DNA of 64,000 nucleotides from Maylandia zebra (GCF_041146795.1 NC_135176.1:24129286-24193285), one strand, 5' to 3'. Positions 11,778 to 22,710 are shown, numbered from the stretch's first letter. Numbers and translations: made by a program. The notes: generated by a model from the letters alone, not told the origin.

Positions 11778-14700
11778 CATGCACATTGAAAAGCAGACTA
11801 ATCCTGTTTCCAGGTCAGTCAGTAATTTCACACATGAGGAACATGAGAGGTAATGTGAACTCTGTTTCCCTCAACTTACCAGACTGGTACTTATCTAGCA
11901 CTTCTCTACTTTACCTGCACACTCACAGCACTTTCTACCACTACACACACACACACACACACTCCAGTGCTCATGGGTGCTGGGAATCGTACCACTGACC
12001 TTCCGATTAGTAGATGACTCATTTTTTCAGCCACATCCGCCCCTTATTCTCATGCAGTAGTGCAAAAAAAGTAAGAGGAGTTACAGTCTATTGAACCTGT
12101 AGTACCCACTCAGGCACAGGGAGAGCATGCAAACTCCACACAGAGGGTTCGAACCAGGAAGCGTCCTCCTGTGAGCCGACATTTCAAACCCCTGTATCCT
12201 CCAAATCCTTACATGATTATGTTATAAAGAGAGCGTCCCAGAGATGCACTGCCTTTCTTCTGGAAAAATGGAGAGAGGTTTCTTATTTTATTAAAGACTT
12301 CAATGGCCAGTAGTTAACAAGGTTTAAAAATTACCCTCCTAAATGTAAAACTGTGTCTACGGTACATAACATCATTAGGAGAGTCAAAGGATTTGAGAAC
12401 AGGCCTGGAAAACTGAGCCTGGGGCCCTCGGGCTGCGCTGCATTAAAAACAGAAATGATTCTGCGATTGTTATCACTGTAAAGGCTCAGGAACACTTCAG
12501 GAAACCACCGACGGCAGCAAATGCAAATTGACACGCGATGAAGAAACATTTAAAAACAACATCCAGCTCATCTGTGCCGTAGAAAGAGAAAAACCGTCCT
12601 GTTGTCATAAAAATCTCCGTTATAATTCATTTATAGTGAAAAATGAGCACATATTCCACACAGAAAAATAACATTTAAGTTTCTCTCTTTGTACTATTTT
12701 CACTTTTTTGTATATTCTCAATAGAAAGAGAGTTTAATGATCAGATCAGTTCAAAGCCATTATCAAAGACTTTATTGCCCAAAACCCAAAAACTGTATAA
12801 AGGCAAGTCTGTGAAAATACTGACCTTCCTTTTGTTGTGTGTGTTTCCAGTGGCATGCACTGACCCGGGAGGAACAGGCCAAGTACTACGAGTTGGCCAG
12901 AAAGGAAAGACAACTGCACATGCAGCTCTACCCAACTTGGTCTGCTAGGGACAACTACGTAAGAATATGTTCTTCTTATTCCTCCCTCCCCTGTGTTCAT
13001 GAGCCTATTCAGAGTGAGAAGAAAAACAAGCCGATATGACTAATTTCCTGAGCCGTCTGAAAACAAAAGCAGGGATATGCAAAAGCTCTCCCACTTTTTA
13101 AAATGGAAAAATAAAGGTGTGCAAGGCAGGGAATGTTGCAGTATCTGCAGTGAACATCATTTTCCATTGTTACTGGTTTACCGCAGTTTACGGAAAACAG
13201 TGATTTCTTGTGGCGAGCTCTAAAAATGCACTGAAAACTGTGCTGAATTACACACAAAAAAGAAAATTGGAAGAAAAAAAATGTCCCCACCCCCTAAAAT
13301 AACTTCTAAAACTGCAGTTCTAGTGATGCAAATGGTATTTTCTGAAATAAAATCCTCCCCTTGGATTCTTGGGTCATTGATTTATACCAATCTGAGCTTC
13401 CAGATGCATTAAAATAAAAGCCAGGAATCAGCAGAAGCTATTCACGCTTTGTTTTCTGTAAGGAGAAAACCATTTAATCAGAACCTGCTCTCTGGTGTGA
13501 TTTCTGTGCAAGTGAAACCAAGAACAGGATCAGTCTCATGAAATCTGTTGTTTCTGACACTCTCAATGCCAGTGTTCTTAAATACAACGAATAAACTTAT
13601 GTGGTGCATGCATTCTAGTTTCTGGCCTGCTGTGTGCCTTTGACTTCTCAGTTTGCTGTTGAACTCTTGCAGGAGGCGGGCCTTAGCGGGGTCGCAGGGG
13701 AAAAGAATAAAGCTGATTGGGTAGGGACACGTCTTATGGTGGATTTATACCTCTGTGGTGGGGGGAAGAAAAAAAAAACTAATGTGAGGATTTGCATGAA
13801 AGGGGTTGTGGGTATTCCTGTTGCAAAGTTTGCATGCACCTTCCAAAAAAAACAAACCAAAACAAAAAATCTGAGTGACTCACCCATGTCAGCCTCCCAG
13901 ACAGCACGCACGCAGGCGGCGGCAGCCACACGAGCCGATGTGATTGGTCAGTTTTGGATATGGCCTACGCTTTTGCAGCTGCTACGCCTGCAAGTATGTT
14001 AACCTTTGAAACACTAAATCACACAGAGGTATAAATCAGCCCGTTTGCTCGACTAACAGAGAGCAGGGCTGCATGGCTGGCCTCACTGCCTTAATATATA
14101 GCTTCAAAACACAGCACCTTCATTTTTGTAGCAACACAGCAAGACGTCTGTAAAGGAGGTTGTGGATGTTCCGTTAGAAAGACAACCCCGGTTATGTTTT
14201 GCTGTGCCTGCACTCTCTTGCTTCTCTACACGTGATTGGTTACCGAGCTGAACTCTGCAGGCAGGCAGGCAGGCGTGGGAACTTGGTAACACTTTATCTG
14301 GACTGTGGTTTCTAACATGTTTGAAACATCTAAACTGACACACAGATAACAGAGTAGCACAAGAAGATACCCCGTGACCGCATATGTCAAAATTAAGGGT
14401 TGCGAGGCGACCCGGAGAGTGTTATTTCTGCACTCAGAAATTACCCTCATGCTGTTGTGAAGGTGTTGTAAACCAGAGCTTTAATACTCTCTGATCGCAG
14501 GTGTAGGAGCCATCGCTGTATGCACGGAGCTTTGAACATTGTCTTCACCTCTTAAACGGCTCTTAAATGTCACGATTCTAAGCCCTGTAATTAAGCATAA
14601 TCCACACTCTGTGGCTTTTTGATAGGCATACGGTTCAAGTTTGGAGAATTTAAAGGGATAGTTCACCTCAAACAAATATGTGTTTTCCACCGGAGCCCGT

Positions 14701-17700
14701 TTAGATTGTTTTGGCTTGAGTTGCCAGTTGCACTTGCTTCCAGGTGTTCAGGGATCAAAAACAGCAAAACCCCGTTTTCGCAAAGGAACTATTTTCTTTT
14801 CACTGTCCACATCCGCCAGCTGGAGACAGCTTGCAGATGCTCAGTTCAAAAAAGGGGGTCACCATTAGTGTTTACATCCTGTCGTGCTGTCTGTCGTGAG
14901 CACAAAGTTTTCATCACAGGCAGATGCAGTTCTCCTTCTGCACTGTGGATTAGTCTGCAGTTCCATTACTTTTAAGAGAATTCCTTCAAAAGTGCGCAAC
15001 TCAAATCAGAGCGGTCTAGATGGATAAATAATTAGGGAAAACTAGTAGATTTTGCCATGAATGCTCCTTTAGTGTAAAAATATTCTTGGGATATATTGTT
15101 AGTGACACGACACGCTCCAAAATGCTTTTGAATCGATCACAAAGTCCAGGATTTTAAAGAAAGAGCCTGAAAGGGCCACTTGATGATCAGTCCACAAACT
15201 GTTTATAGGTGAAGGACTGAGCTTTAAATATCGTCTGATGCATTTGGAAAATAAATAAATGAATAAAAACAAACTACCAAGTGTCCTCGCTGCCCTCTGT
15301 TCTCCTTCTGAGTTAAAAACAAACCACTGGACCTACGAGCAAAACAGGAAGTGAAGTTCCACATATCGCCCACACACCTGTGGAGGGTTTCTCCTCCAGT
15401 TCCCCCACTCAAAAAAAAACAAAATACATACACTATTATACTACATATAGGCTAGTATATGCACACACACACGCACACACATACGCCCACAGACTAAGAA
15501 GCTTCAGAATGGTGCACTTGCAAGAGGAGTAACCACATATACAATGCTGACAGCGAGCTGAGGAGGGTTAGACATCGAAGCGTAGGCGGTAGATTTCTGT
15601 GCCCACATCCTTCATCGCACCCAAATATGAGGCCTCACTTCACCATCACCGGATCTGTGTGAACAGCTCTGATGTTTACCTCAACAGTCACACATTACAA
15701 TCAGCCTGGGGACACAGAACAAATGCAAACACGAATATGAAAACAGTTAGGAGTTTACAATGGCTTTAATCTGAATTCACGTTTCCCCCCTTTACTATTA
15801 AGGCCTTCAGCTTCTTTACTGTGCAGATTTCAGTTGATAGAAATGCCAGCCGAACACGGTGATTAAAAGTTATCTAAGACACTTGCACGTAACTTTTATC
15901 CTGCTTGAGATAAGCCAAATGAACTGGAAGATCTGCTGGTAGTCAGCAGTGCAGTCAAGAGTCCGACTCATTTCATTTCTTTGGCTTTTTTTTTTTGTTT
16001 TGTTTTCTTCTCCTCAAACAGGGCAAGAAGAAGAGGAGAAAAAGGGAGAAGCAGCAGGACTCCAACACAGGTAAACCTCTAAATATGGATTTCCTTGCTC
16101 TCGTCTGACGGATGGTTAAACGTTTTTTCAAAAGCCACACACACAGAAAATGACCAGTGCCAAGACTTCTGGATTTCAGAGAATTCAGTCGAGCTTGAGT
16201 TTGCGTTGGCGCTGCGTGCGGCACGGCATCTCGGTGTGCAGGATGTGTCTCAAACGTCAAACCACCCACCCACTCTGCTTTCCATGTAACCTCAATTACA
16301 AACATTTGAATCCCAGTGTGCAAAACTTTGTGCTGATCTTAGCTGTTCCAAGTTTAAAAAAAAGAAAGAAAGTCAGCCATCGTGGCAGAAAGGAAATCAA
16401 AAAGTCTTATCGCATGACTAGCATTTTCCCTTTTCCACCTCCGCCATGTATGAACAATAACAAGCTTCTCAGCTCTGACCTGTTCGGTTTTGAGAACGCA
16501 GACGTGGTAGTTATCCACGTCCCAAGTAAACCACTTGAGTGCTTGTGGTAATACTATAAAAGCTACTACAGCATCGGCACAATGGCATCAAAGGTGAGAC
16601 GATAAGAGGTTGTAACACTTTTGTGATTGTTTTAAAGAAGGTCGTGGATGTTCGGCGTCTTCTCGATGCGCGGCAGCAGATAAAAGAGCCTCGGTCTCCC
16701 CTCAGCTCGTGCTAGAGCGACCTGAGTGCTCTGCCTTAACTGGCACGATGCTTCATTTTACCGTGCAGTAACACCGAAGTATATTTACTTACAGTATTGT
16801 GTAGGTCCAGAACCATCCCTCATTTCTTTGTAAGTGGTCTTGAGCAGTAGCTCTCCAGGCTTTCTGAAGGTCTTTTAGTGTTTTTCTTTTCAGTCCAGTA
16901 CTTGTACCTGAACATTTTCAGAGATTTTTGTTGTTGTTGTTTCTTTTTTATATTTGAAAGATTGATAAATCAGGGTTAAATGGTTTTACCAAAGACACCA
17001 AACACAGAGATATTACCCAAAGCTTCATCACAAATGGTGTCAGTGGAAGGATGCCAGTCAAGAAGCCATTCTTAAGGGAGAAGGGGCTGAAGTATATCAG
17101 ATTATGCAAGAATTGGATTAAAAACCAGTGGGAACAGGTCTTATGGAGTGATGAATCCATCTGTAAAACACAATGGAAACCCTTCATGGTTGAGGGCGAC
17201 ATTTTAGCCAGTGGTGTCGGGGATCTTGTCCGAATGGAACTATGTCCACTATGCCAGAGGTGTCGAACTTCAGGCCTCAAGGGCAGGTGTCCTGCAGGCT
17301 ATAGATCTCACCCTGGGTCAACACATCCGAATCAAATGATTAGTTTATTACCAGATCTTTTGGAGAACTTCAAGACATGTTGAGGAGGTAATTTAGCCAT
17401 TTAATGATCTGTGTTGGATCAAGGACACATCTAAAACCTGCAGGACACCGGCCCTCGAGGCCTGGAGTTCGACACCTGTGCACTATGCAAAACCAGCTGG
17501 AAATTGTCCGATAGGCATGGCAATAATCCCAAACATACTGCAAATGCAGTAAAATCATAGAAAAACACACAGTGAGACACTATTAGCACTATTAGTCATG
17601 GATTGGCCTCCACAGAGCCCAGGCCTCAGCTTAATTAAGCGGTTTGGGATCATCTTGACAGAAGCCAGAAAACATCCAAAGAAGAGCTCTGACTTCCTCA

Positions 17701-20700
17701 GGAAGCCTGGAGAACTGTTCCTGAAGACTGCTTCAAGAAAGCTTGACTAAGAGAGTTCAGGCTGTGTTGAAGAATAAAGGTGATCATACTAAATATTGAC
17801 TTTAACTCTGTTTGTGTCTTATAGACTGTATTTTAAAATATGGTTGCACATTTAAGTAAATCTCTGCACGTTTTTCCTGTTTTACATACAAAATATAAAG
17901 AAATGAGGGGTGGCTCAAGACTTGTGCACATTAGGGTATTTTCAGCAGATGTTTCAGAAACTGGAAAATATATTTTTTTTGGATTTGGGCGTCGTTTTAG
18001 AAACTGAAAACCCTTGAAAGGTCCAGTACTAACAGCGTGACAGCACGGCTGCTTCTTCCTCTGTGTGTTAACTGACCCACATGTTTAACTAAGTTGTGTT
18101 GGGCGGTTGATCTGCTGGTTGTTAATGTCGCATTGTGCCGTAACCATCTACTAACAGTTTTACTTGATGGCTTTTTCCGAACAAACGGTGCTTTTGTCCT
18201 GCCCTGACGAGCTTGTTTCTCTCTTCGTCTCCTTCTTGTCTGTGTCTTTTGTCGTCTAACCTGTTTCCTCCCCTCTTCCTCTGCTTTTCCTCCTCCCCTT
18301 TTCCTGTGCATGCCACGCATTGTGCTCAGACCCGGGCTCTCCTAAGAAATGCCGGGCTCGCTTCGGCCTCAACCAACAAACGGACTGGTGCGGTCCTTGC
18401 AGGTGTGTACCAACCATCCACCCCACTCGCTCCGCAGCACCACGCTATGCTCACGACTCCCCCATCTTTCTTCTCACACCGCTCAAGTGCATCGTGTCTC
18501 TCTGATGCCGTAGGAGGCAGAGCAGTCTTGGAGGTGGCATCAATCTCATTAATCCCATCAAGCTTGTTTTTTTTTCTGTTTTCCAGGCCTTTTTTTCAGC
18601 CTTTTCATTTGTCCAACAAGTAAACTGCTGAATGAAGACAAGCCCCCTCCCCTATTGTGATTATACCTGCCAAGACGAGCTCTACCTCCTCGTGTTTGAG
18701 GTCTGCATGTCATCTCTCACTAACCTGCTGCTCTGCAAATAGAACCCATACATATGCAGTTAATATATAGCAAACAGCGAAACATGCTAACTTTAGTTAG
18801 GCTTCAGTCATGTGTTTACTTGCAGGTAAAAGGTCAGACATGCAGATTTAGAGGTGTCGCATGAGTTAAAAATGTATTTAGAGACATGTTTTCACACCCC
18901 GTCACTCCACCCCTATATTTAAGTCTGTAAATATATATATGTGATGTCTCACCCACACCATCGAGGTTAGTTTGGGTTCTTCAGCACCACTGGCATAATG
19001 CCTTGCATAAGCAGGCCCTCTGTAGTGAATGGCTAGAGGTTAAAGGGGAATACCACTCATTAAAATGCTCTCTTTCAAAAAACAACAACAAAAAAACAGT
19101 ATTATTCCTTCCTTATGTAATTGTAATAGCATCACCGTTTGTCAAAGGTCAAACTTCCACATAATATTTCTTTGAGTGAAGAAGCTCAAACAGATGTATG
19201 TTTCCAAGGTCGCCATATTGGAATCATTAAAACATGTCGGGAGCCACGTTTCTAAACTCAAGCTGGGAATTTCCCTCTTTTCCCTCTGTCAGCACTGGAT
19301 TAGTCCGAGGCAGTTGGTGTTTTACAAAAGTAAAAGGAAACTGGGTGCGCAGGGATTATTTAGAGATCAGGTACGCCGGCTTCACCGGTTGTTTTATTTA
19401 TCTGCCAGAGCAGCTCATTTGTCTTCTTTATTTATTTATTTTTAAATCCATTCTCAAAACTGCAGCGCTCTCGGATGCGTTTCTCCCCAGCGAGAGCTGA
19501 CGAATGGCAGCGGCACAAGATAAATGATCAGAAGCGGGCCCGTCAGCAGCTCGCACGGCCGGGTTTGAGACGCGCCAGGATTCACGGTGCACGGCAGCCC
19601 AACGGCTTTGCTGCAGGAGTCAGGGATCTGTGTGGTTCTGCAGAAAAAGTTTCTACCACCACAGCACTGTAGAAACCCTGTCGTCTTCCCCACCATCACG
19701 TCATGGAAATCTGAATGTGTGTGTGTGTGTGAGTTTGTTTCGCTTTGAGAGAACAAAGGGGGCTGAATGTGGTTAGAGCAAATCCTTATCACCACAGCTC
19801 CACACAAACACACACACACTAGCGCGCTCCCTGCAGCTTTGCATTTTGACGGCATTCTCATGCCCATCTGCTTTCAACTTTCTCCATTCATGCGATGTGG
19901 TAACGGGCGCCTTTTGATGGTGAACTCTGACATTTAGAAATCACTTTCTATTGCACTCTTCCTGCCTCTCTCCCTCTCTAAATATGGCCTAGCGCCTTTC
20001 CTTGCGGTTAAACCCGGTGACTCATATCATATTCTGGTAATGATCATGGGATCCTGTTAACTGCTTTGATGCTGCACTCAGCGGTACACAAGTCTGCTTT
20101 TAAGTATAACACCTCACAAAGCACAGCAGGGTTACTGCTGATTGCCTATTAGACACATGTAATACGTTCGGTTCAGAACAAAAAGAAGTAGAAAACTGAA
20201 ACTCCAAACTAATCGCTACGCAATTCTAATACTACTTTTGTGGTGCTTAGGTTAAGTGAAAGTGTCAACTCGCAGGCTCTGTGTGTTAAATCTTTAATCA
20301 AAGGAGTTCATTCATTCATGCTAATAGCACTAATATAATCACGGAGGCGATTTTTTAAAACTCATTTTAAAGTCGAGTGGTATTCCCTGGTTTCAGTTAT
20401 CAGGATTTTGTGTGGATGAAAGGATCAACAAGGTTTATAGCCTTTGCATCAACTATAGAAGCAGACGTTCACAAGTTTAGCTTAGCATAAAGGTGCGAGA
20501 AGAGTTCAAAAAATGAAATCTTTTTAAAGATTTTAACGAGTTGCTTTATTTCACAAAAGGTCCGGTGTCCACAATTCAGATGAGAGTTATTATATTTTGT
20601 TTTTGTTTTTTCATTTCAATTTGATTTATTTGGCTTTTCTTGTTTTGGTTTAGTTTCATTTTAATAGGGATCAGTATTTGTCAGGGGTTAAATCTAAGAT

Positions 20701-22710
20701 GCTCAGAAGAGATATGAAGATTTAGATTCCCTACTATTAATAATTATATGCATCCCTGGTCAGCTGCAACTATTCTATTGCCAAGGACCAAAATTAAAGA
20801 TATTTCCTGCACAACATTGTATCAGATGTTTATCTTTATCTATTTTTTCTTTTTTCCTTTTTTTTTAATTATATCTCAGTTTTTCAAACCTGGGATTAGA
20901 GCTGTACTGCTGTCATTCCTATGACATCATATTAGTGTTGCTACAGGACTGTCATTTCAACTGACCAATAGGGCTTTTCAAGCCTTTCAGGATGGAAGGG
21001 GCTATTTTAAACTACACTATGTTAAAGCTAAATTAAAAACTTCAACTGAAAACAGAAGAAAAAATACAAAAACAAAAAGAAAACAATGTCTGACTTTTGT
21101 GTTTTCTTTTTTTTAAACTTCTCTTTATCAGATTTTATACAGTACTGTTTGAATTTTGTTTTTTAATATAGCACCAAATCACATAACAGTCGCCTCAAGA
21201 CAGTAAAAACCCTACAATACTGCAGAGAAAAAACCCTAACAATCAGACTCCTCGTGAGCAAGCATTTGGTGACAGTGGGAAGGGAAAACTCCCTTTTGAA
21301 AGGAAGAAAGTTCCCTTACAGTCTGCTCTGCAATTCAGTTCTAATGTGATGCAGTCAACATTTAAATATAAATGACACAATTTCAGAATAGGGGTGCATA
21401 AAAGAAGAATGACAAACAACTCAAACAGCAGCACGCACACACAAACGAGCATAAACGGAAGAAAAAATGGTTTGTTATGGACATTCCCATGTAAGCAGGG
21501 CCCATGTCTTACACAGCTAGCATATTTAAGCTTTCCTAACTTCAAGTAGGTCATGACATCCCTCAGCCATCTCATATGGGAAGGGAACACGAGACCTTTC
21601 CAATTTTAAGGATAAGATGACGAGCTAGCAGGAAAGCAAACTTTCCCCTCATTCTCAAATCCCTGTCACTGAAGCTCTCACTATATCCTTACACATCACT
21701 GCATTTATTCATTAGTTGTCATTAAACCCCGCCTCTCTTCCACAGTGTGTTTTTTGTCCTGTCTCCGCCCCTTCACCCCTAACCAGTTGGCTGCTCCTCC
21801 CTGAGCCTGGTTCTGCCAGAGGTTTCTTCCTGTTAAAAGGGAGTTTTTCCTTCCCACTGTCGCCAACTGCTCGCTCAAAGGCTCTCATTTGATTGTAGGA
21901 TCTCTGCTTTGTAATTTAAAGCACCTTGAGGTGACAGTTGTTGTGATTTGGCTCTATATAAGCAAAACTGAATTAAATAACAGCACGACTGGTCAGCTGC
22001 TATTGTCGTCCTGGAGCAACACAGACTGGCGCTGTAGTAAGCCAATCTGCATCTGACACTGTTGTGATGCACATTGCGTGTCTAACAGAAACCACCCTTT
22101 CGCCATAAACGCACAGAGACTCACAATGTGCAAATGGTGGCATTTACATTGCTCTGGAACTGACCTCCTTCACGTAGAGACATCCACATACTGCTATTGT
22201 TCGCTGTGTCCATTTGTGTCCCTGCTCATTGACCTCAGTGTGAATGTTGCATCTTCACTAAAGCCTGCTGACATTTACCATCCACACTTTATTCACAGAT
22301 AACTCTCTCTGACTGTTCCTAGGAGGAAAAAGAAGTGCATTCGCTACCTTCAAGGAGGAGGCTGCCCCAGCCCAACTTCTTCAGATTTAAGTGCTATAGA
22401 CTCTCCCCCGTCCCCTTCTCCCGCCCGACACCGTCTCTTCCAGCTCCAGCGGCCCCCCTCCCCGGGCTGCTCCCCGCCGCCCACCTCCCCTTCGGCACGT
22501 CTCCCCTTGTCTCCGCCAGCGCATGCACTCTCACACACGCGCTTAACTCCGCAGCAGTCTGCCGGCAAACGCGGGGACCTCCGCACGCTCGCAGCAAAGC
22601 ACCCCCACGCACACCCGGAACTGTCCAGCAAGCAGACGCACAGCCCGTCGGTGCTGTCGGCCGCCAAGGCCGCAGGACTCTCTCTCAAAGTGCTAACAGA
22701 GACCCAGTGA
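4728..22710 (+). CDS. TCF7: TCF7 (T-cell factor 1), 3' portion of the coding region
   Basis: Joined exons: 4728-4815, 9948-10037 (cassette), 11304-11423, 11543-11705, 12851-12958, 16022-16070, 18330-18402, 22323-22710. All junctions are GT-AG and the frame stays open to TGA at 22708-22710: about 358 residues with the cassette, 328 without. TCF/LEF factors bind the CTTTG-type Wnt response element in the nucleus and switch genes with beta-catenin or Groucho. Seen here are the HMG box ([31 protein letters not shown]), a basic tail ([10 protein letters not shown]), and the C-clamp (CRARF, then [14 protein letters not shown]). The linker and C-clamp match TCF7 better than LEF1, which lacks a C-clamp. 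The beta-catenin-binding exons lie outside the window, so the protein is partial here. Odd point: YPTW where the family has YPGW. The SKP1 neighbour supports orthology. Confidence 0.93.
8962..9004. repeat. Perfect 12-bp inverted repeat (hairpin)
   Basis: GTGGCCTCAGCT at 8962-8973 is matched by its exact reverse complement AGCTGAGGCCAC at 8993-9004, with a 19-nt loop. It lies in a TCF7 intron and would form a GC-rich stem in the transcript. Confidence 0.8.
9261..9300. repeat. T-run then G-run (19 consecutive G)
   Basis: Twelve T (9261-9272) are followed by G3-A-G4-A and then G19 (9282-9300). The run is G-quadruplex-prone on the plus strand, and its exact length is liable to sequencing error. 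Confidence 0.85.
9948..10037 (+). CDS. TCF7: TCF7 90-nt in-frame cassette exon (QPVYP...GFRQPYPS)
   Basis: A pyrimidine-rich tract and gtggcag acceptor precede the exon; the donor is tccag|gtaccg, weaker than its neighbours. It reads [20 protein letters not shown] and continues to SYSR, matching the LEF1/TCF7L2 segment QPVYPITxGFRxPYP...SMSR. Phases fit on both sides: the preceding exon ends in tg, while this exon and the next both start with g. Inclusion or skipping therefore keeps the frame, and Trp is encoded at the junction either way. It is open in this frame but easily missed. In vertebrate TCF/LEF genes the matching exon is alternatively spliced; use here is inferred. Confidence 0.85.
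10038..11303 (+). other. TCF7: TCF7 intron after the cassette exon
   Basis: 1.27 kb, no coding sequence recognised apart from a strong hairpin at 10643-10697. The last 90 bases are dominated by C and T, forming the long polypyrimidine tract of the next exon. Confidence 0.6.
10643..10697. repeat. Perfect 14-bp stem hairpin with outer 4-bp extension
   Basis: GAATCCCCAGCCTG (10650-10663) pairs exactly with CAGGCTGGGGATTC (10674-10687) around a 10-nt loop. AGGC (10643-10646) pairs with GCCT (10694-10697) across an asymmetric internal loop. It lies within a TCF7 intron. A microRNA-like precursor is possible but the stem is short for one. Confidence 0.85.
11304..11423 (+). CDS. TCF7: TCF7 exon: [13 protein letters not shown] context segment
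   Basis: A long T/C tract and ctgcaccag acceptor lead in; the donor is cgt|gtaagt. The frame reads [20 protein letters not shown] then [20 protein letters not shown]. The TGIPHPAIV motif is characteristic of TCF/LEF proteins just upstream of the HMG box. This segment belongs to the context-dependent regulatory domain, where Groucho/TLE co-repressors bind in family members. The first base completes a Trp (after the linker exon) or Arg (after the cassette exon). Confidence 0.93.
11543..11705 (+). CDS. TCF7: TCF7 exon: first two thirds of the HMG box
   Basis: After the cttcatcag acceptor the exon encodes [20 protein letters not shown], then [35 protein letters not shown]. It ends in phase 0 before the Trp of the RRWHAL motif. 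This covers HMG-box helices 1 and 2, which bind the minor groove and bend DNA. The donor (agg|gtgagg) is followed only ten bases later by a 60-bp CA repeat. Intron 11424-11542 upstream is just 119 nt. Confidence 0.95.
11716..11775. repeat. (CA)30 microsatellite beside the HMG-box exon
   Basis: Sixty bases of uninterrupted CA begin ten bases after the donor GT of the TCF7 HMG-box exon. A second shorter CA block is at about 11943-11962. CA repeats in this position can bind hnRNP L and affect splicing in vertebrates; that is inference here. Confidence 0.95.
11776..12850 (+). other. TCF7: TCF7 intron between the two HMG-box exons
   Basis: Apart from the CA repeats, about 12,095-12,190 resembles the reverse of the repeat at 225-385 ('gagcatgcaaactccacacaga', 'ttcgaacc'). 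Nothing else recognised. Confidence 0.5.
12851..12958 (+). CDS. TCF7: TCF7 exon: HMG box helix 3
   Basis: This 108-nt exon has a gtttccag acceptor and a tac|gtaaga donor. It encodes [20 protein letters not shown], then [16 protein letters not shown]. The exon length and both phase-0 boundaries are as remembered for other TCF/LEF genes. The YPTW tetrapeptide departs from the YPGW I know from vertebrate TCF/LEF proteins; the codon is ACT. Confidence 0.95.
12959..16021 (+). other. TCF7: TCF7 intron, no recognised element
   Basis: 3.1 kb. Only a short GCAGGCAGGC run near 14,260-14,275 and small A/T and CA runs stand out. No exon with acceptable splice sites and family similarity was found. Confidence 0.5.
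16022..16070 (+). CDS. TCF7: TCF7 exon: basic tail / nuclear localisation
   Basis: This 49-nt exon follows a long T tract and a ctcaaacag acceptor; the donor is acacag|gtaaac. It reads [16 protein letters not shown] plus the first base of the next codon. The lysine/arginine cluster just after the HMG box serves as nuclear localisation signal and adds DNA affinity in the family. Confidence 0.92.
16792..17936 (+). mobile_element. Tc1-like transposon, degenerate, split by a nested MITE
   Basis: Left end 'CAGTATTGTGTAGGTC...' and right end share the inverted block CCCTCATTTCTTT (left near 16,820; right as its complement near 17,900). TA lies at both outer edges (16790-16791 and 17937-17938). Inside, the plus strand reads [20 protein letters not shown] and [10 protein letters not shown], holding the first catalytic aspartate, then NGVGDLV-like sequence. 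After the nested element come [11 protein letters not shown] remnants with the E-region degraded. Several stops and indels make it inactive. It lies in TCF7 intron 16071-18329, same strand as the gene. Confidence 0.8.
17255..17480. mobile_element. Nested hAT-like MITE (226 bp) with 8-bp target duplication
   Basis: The element starts CAGAGGTGTCGAAC and its other end reads CACAGGTGTCGAAC in reverse complement. The inverted match continues about 44 bases (CAGGCCTC.AGGGC, GGTGTCCTGCAGG) with few mismatches. It is flanked on both sides by the identical octamer CACTATGC (17247-17254 and 17481-17488). Removing it and one octamer restores the Tc1 sequence. The 8-bp duplication and CAG-type ends indicate hAT mobilisation. 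No coding capacity. Confidence 0.88.
18330..18402 (+). CDS. TCF7: TCF7 exon: first half of the C-clamp (CRARF)
   Basis: This 73-nt exon follows a strongly pyrimidine-rich tract. It reads [20 protein letters not shown] then CGPC, with three of the four C-clamp cysteines. Phase is +1 at the start and 2 at the end, and the donor is tgcag|gtgtgt. In the family the C-clamp gives a second DNA contact at GC-rich helper sites and marks E-type isoforms. Intron read-through would stay open to a stop at 18503-18505. Confidence 0.93.
21160..21310 (-). repeat. Teleost LINE/SINE-type tail repeat, reverse copy
   Basis: It reads 'tatagcaccaaatcacat', 'cgcctcaagacag', 'gtgacagtgggaagg', 'aaaactcccttttgaaagga'. 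This is the reverse of the very common fish repeat tail 'ttcctgttaaaagggagttt ... ccttgaggcgact ... tttggcgctatataaa'. A forward copy lies 0.5 kb downstream. Family not named with certainty. Confidence 0.7.
21745..21978 (+). repeat. Teleost LINE/SINE-type tail repeat, forward copy
   Basis: Contains 'ttcttcctgttaaaaggga', 'ttccttcccactgtcgccaa', 'caccttgaggtgacagttgt' and 'tttggctctatataagca', ending in an aattaaat tail. It is the same family as 21160-21310 in opposite orientation, so the two can pair over about 145 nt in the pre-mRNA. Confidence 0.75.
22323..22710 (+). CDS. TCF7: TCF7 last coding exon: C-clamp second half and E-tail
   Basis: The acceptor is gttcctag|g. The exon completes an Arg and reads [20 protein letters not shown], giving the fourth C-clamp cysteine and the KKCIRY motif. 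A Ser/Pro/His-rich tail of about 105 residues follows, ending ...[10 protein letters not shown] and TGA. Base composition rises to high GC in the tail. A PLSL-type CtBP motif as in TCF7L2 is not clear; GLSL is the nearest. Overlapping 131- and 151-residue frames on both strands are composition shadows. Confidence 0.93.

Larger units (their letters stand above)
18403..22322 (+). other. TCF7: TCF7 intron between the two C-clamp exons
   Basis: 3.9 kb. It carries two copies of one LINE/SINE-type 3' tail in opposite orientation (21160-21310 and 21745-21978) and short AT-rich patches. A 65-aa frame at 19475-19672 and others looked unlike any TCF7 exon and were rejected. Confidence 0.6.

Noticed and set aside
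11553..11998. Frames with poly-Thr-His tails
   Set aside because: They run from the HMG exon through its donor into the CA microsatellite.
19475..19672. Extra TCF7 exon in the C-clamp intron
   Set aside because: Frame resembles no TCF7 sequence and junction phases would not fit the flanking C-clamp exons.
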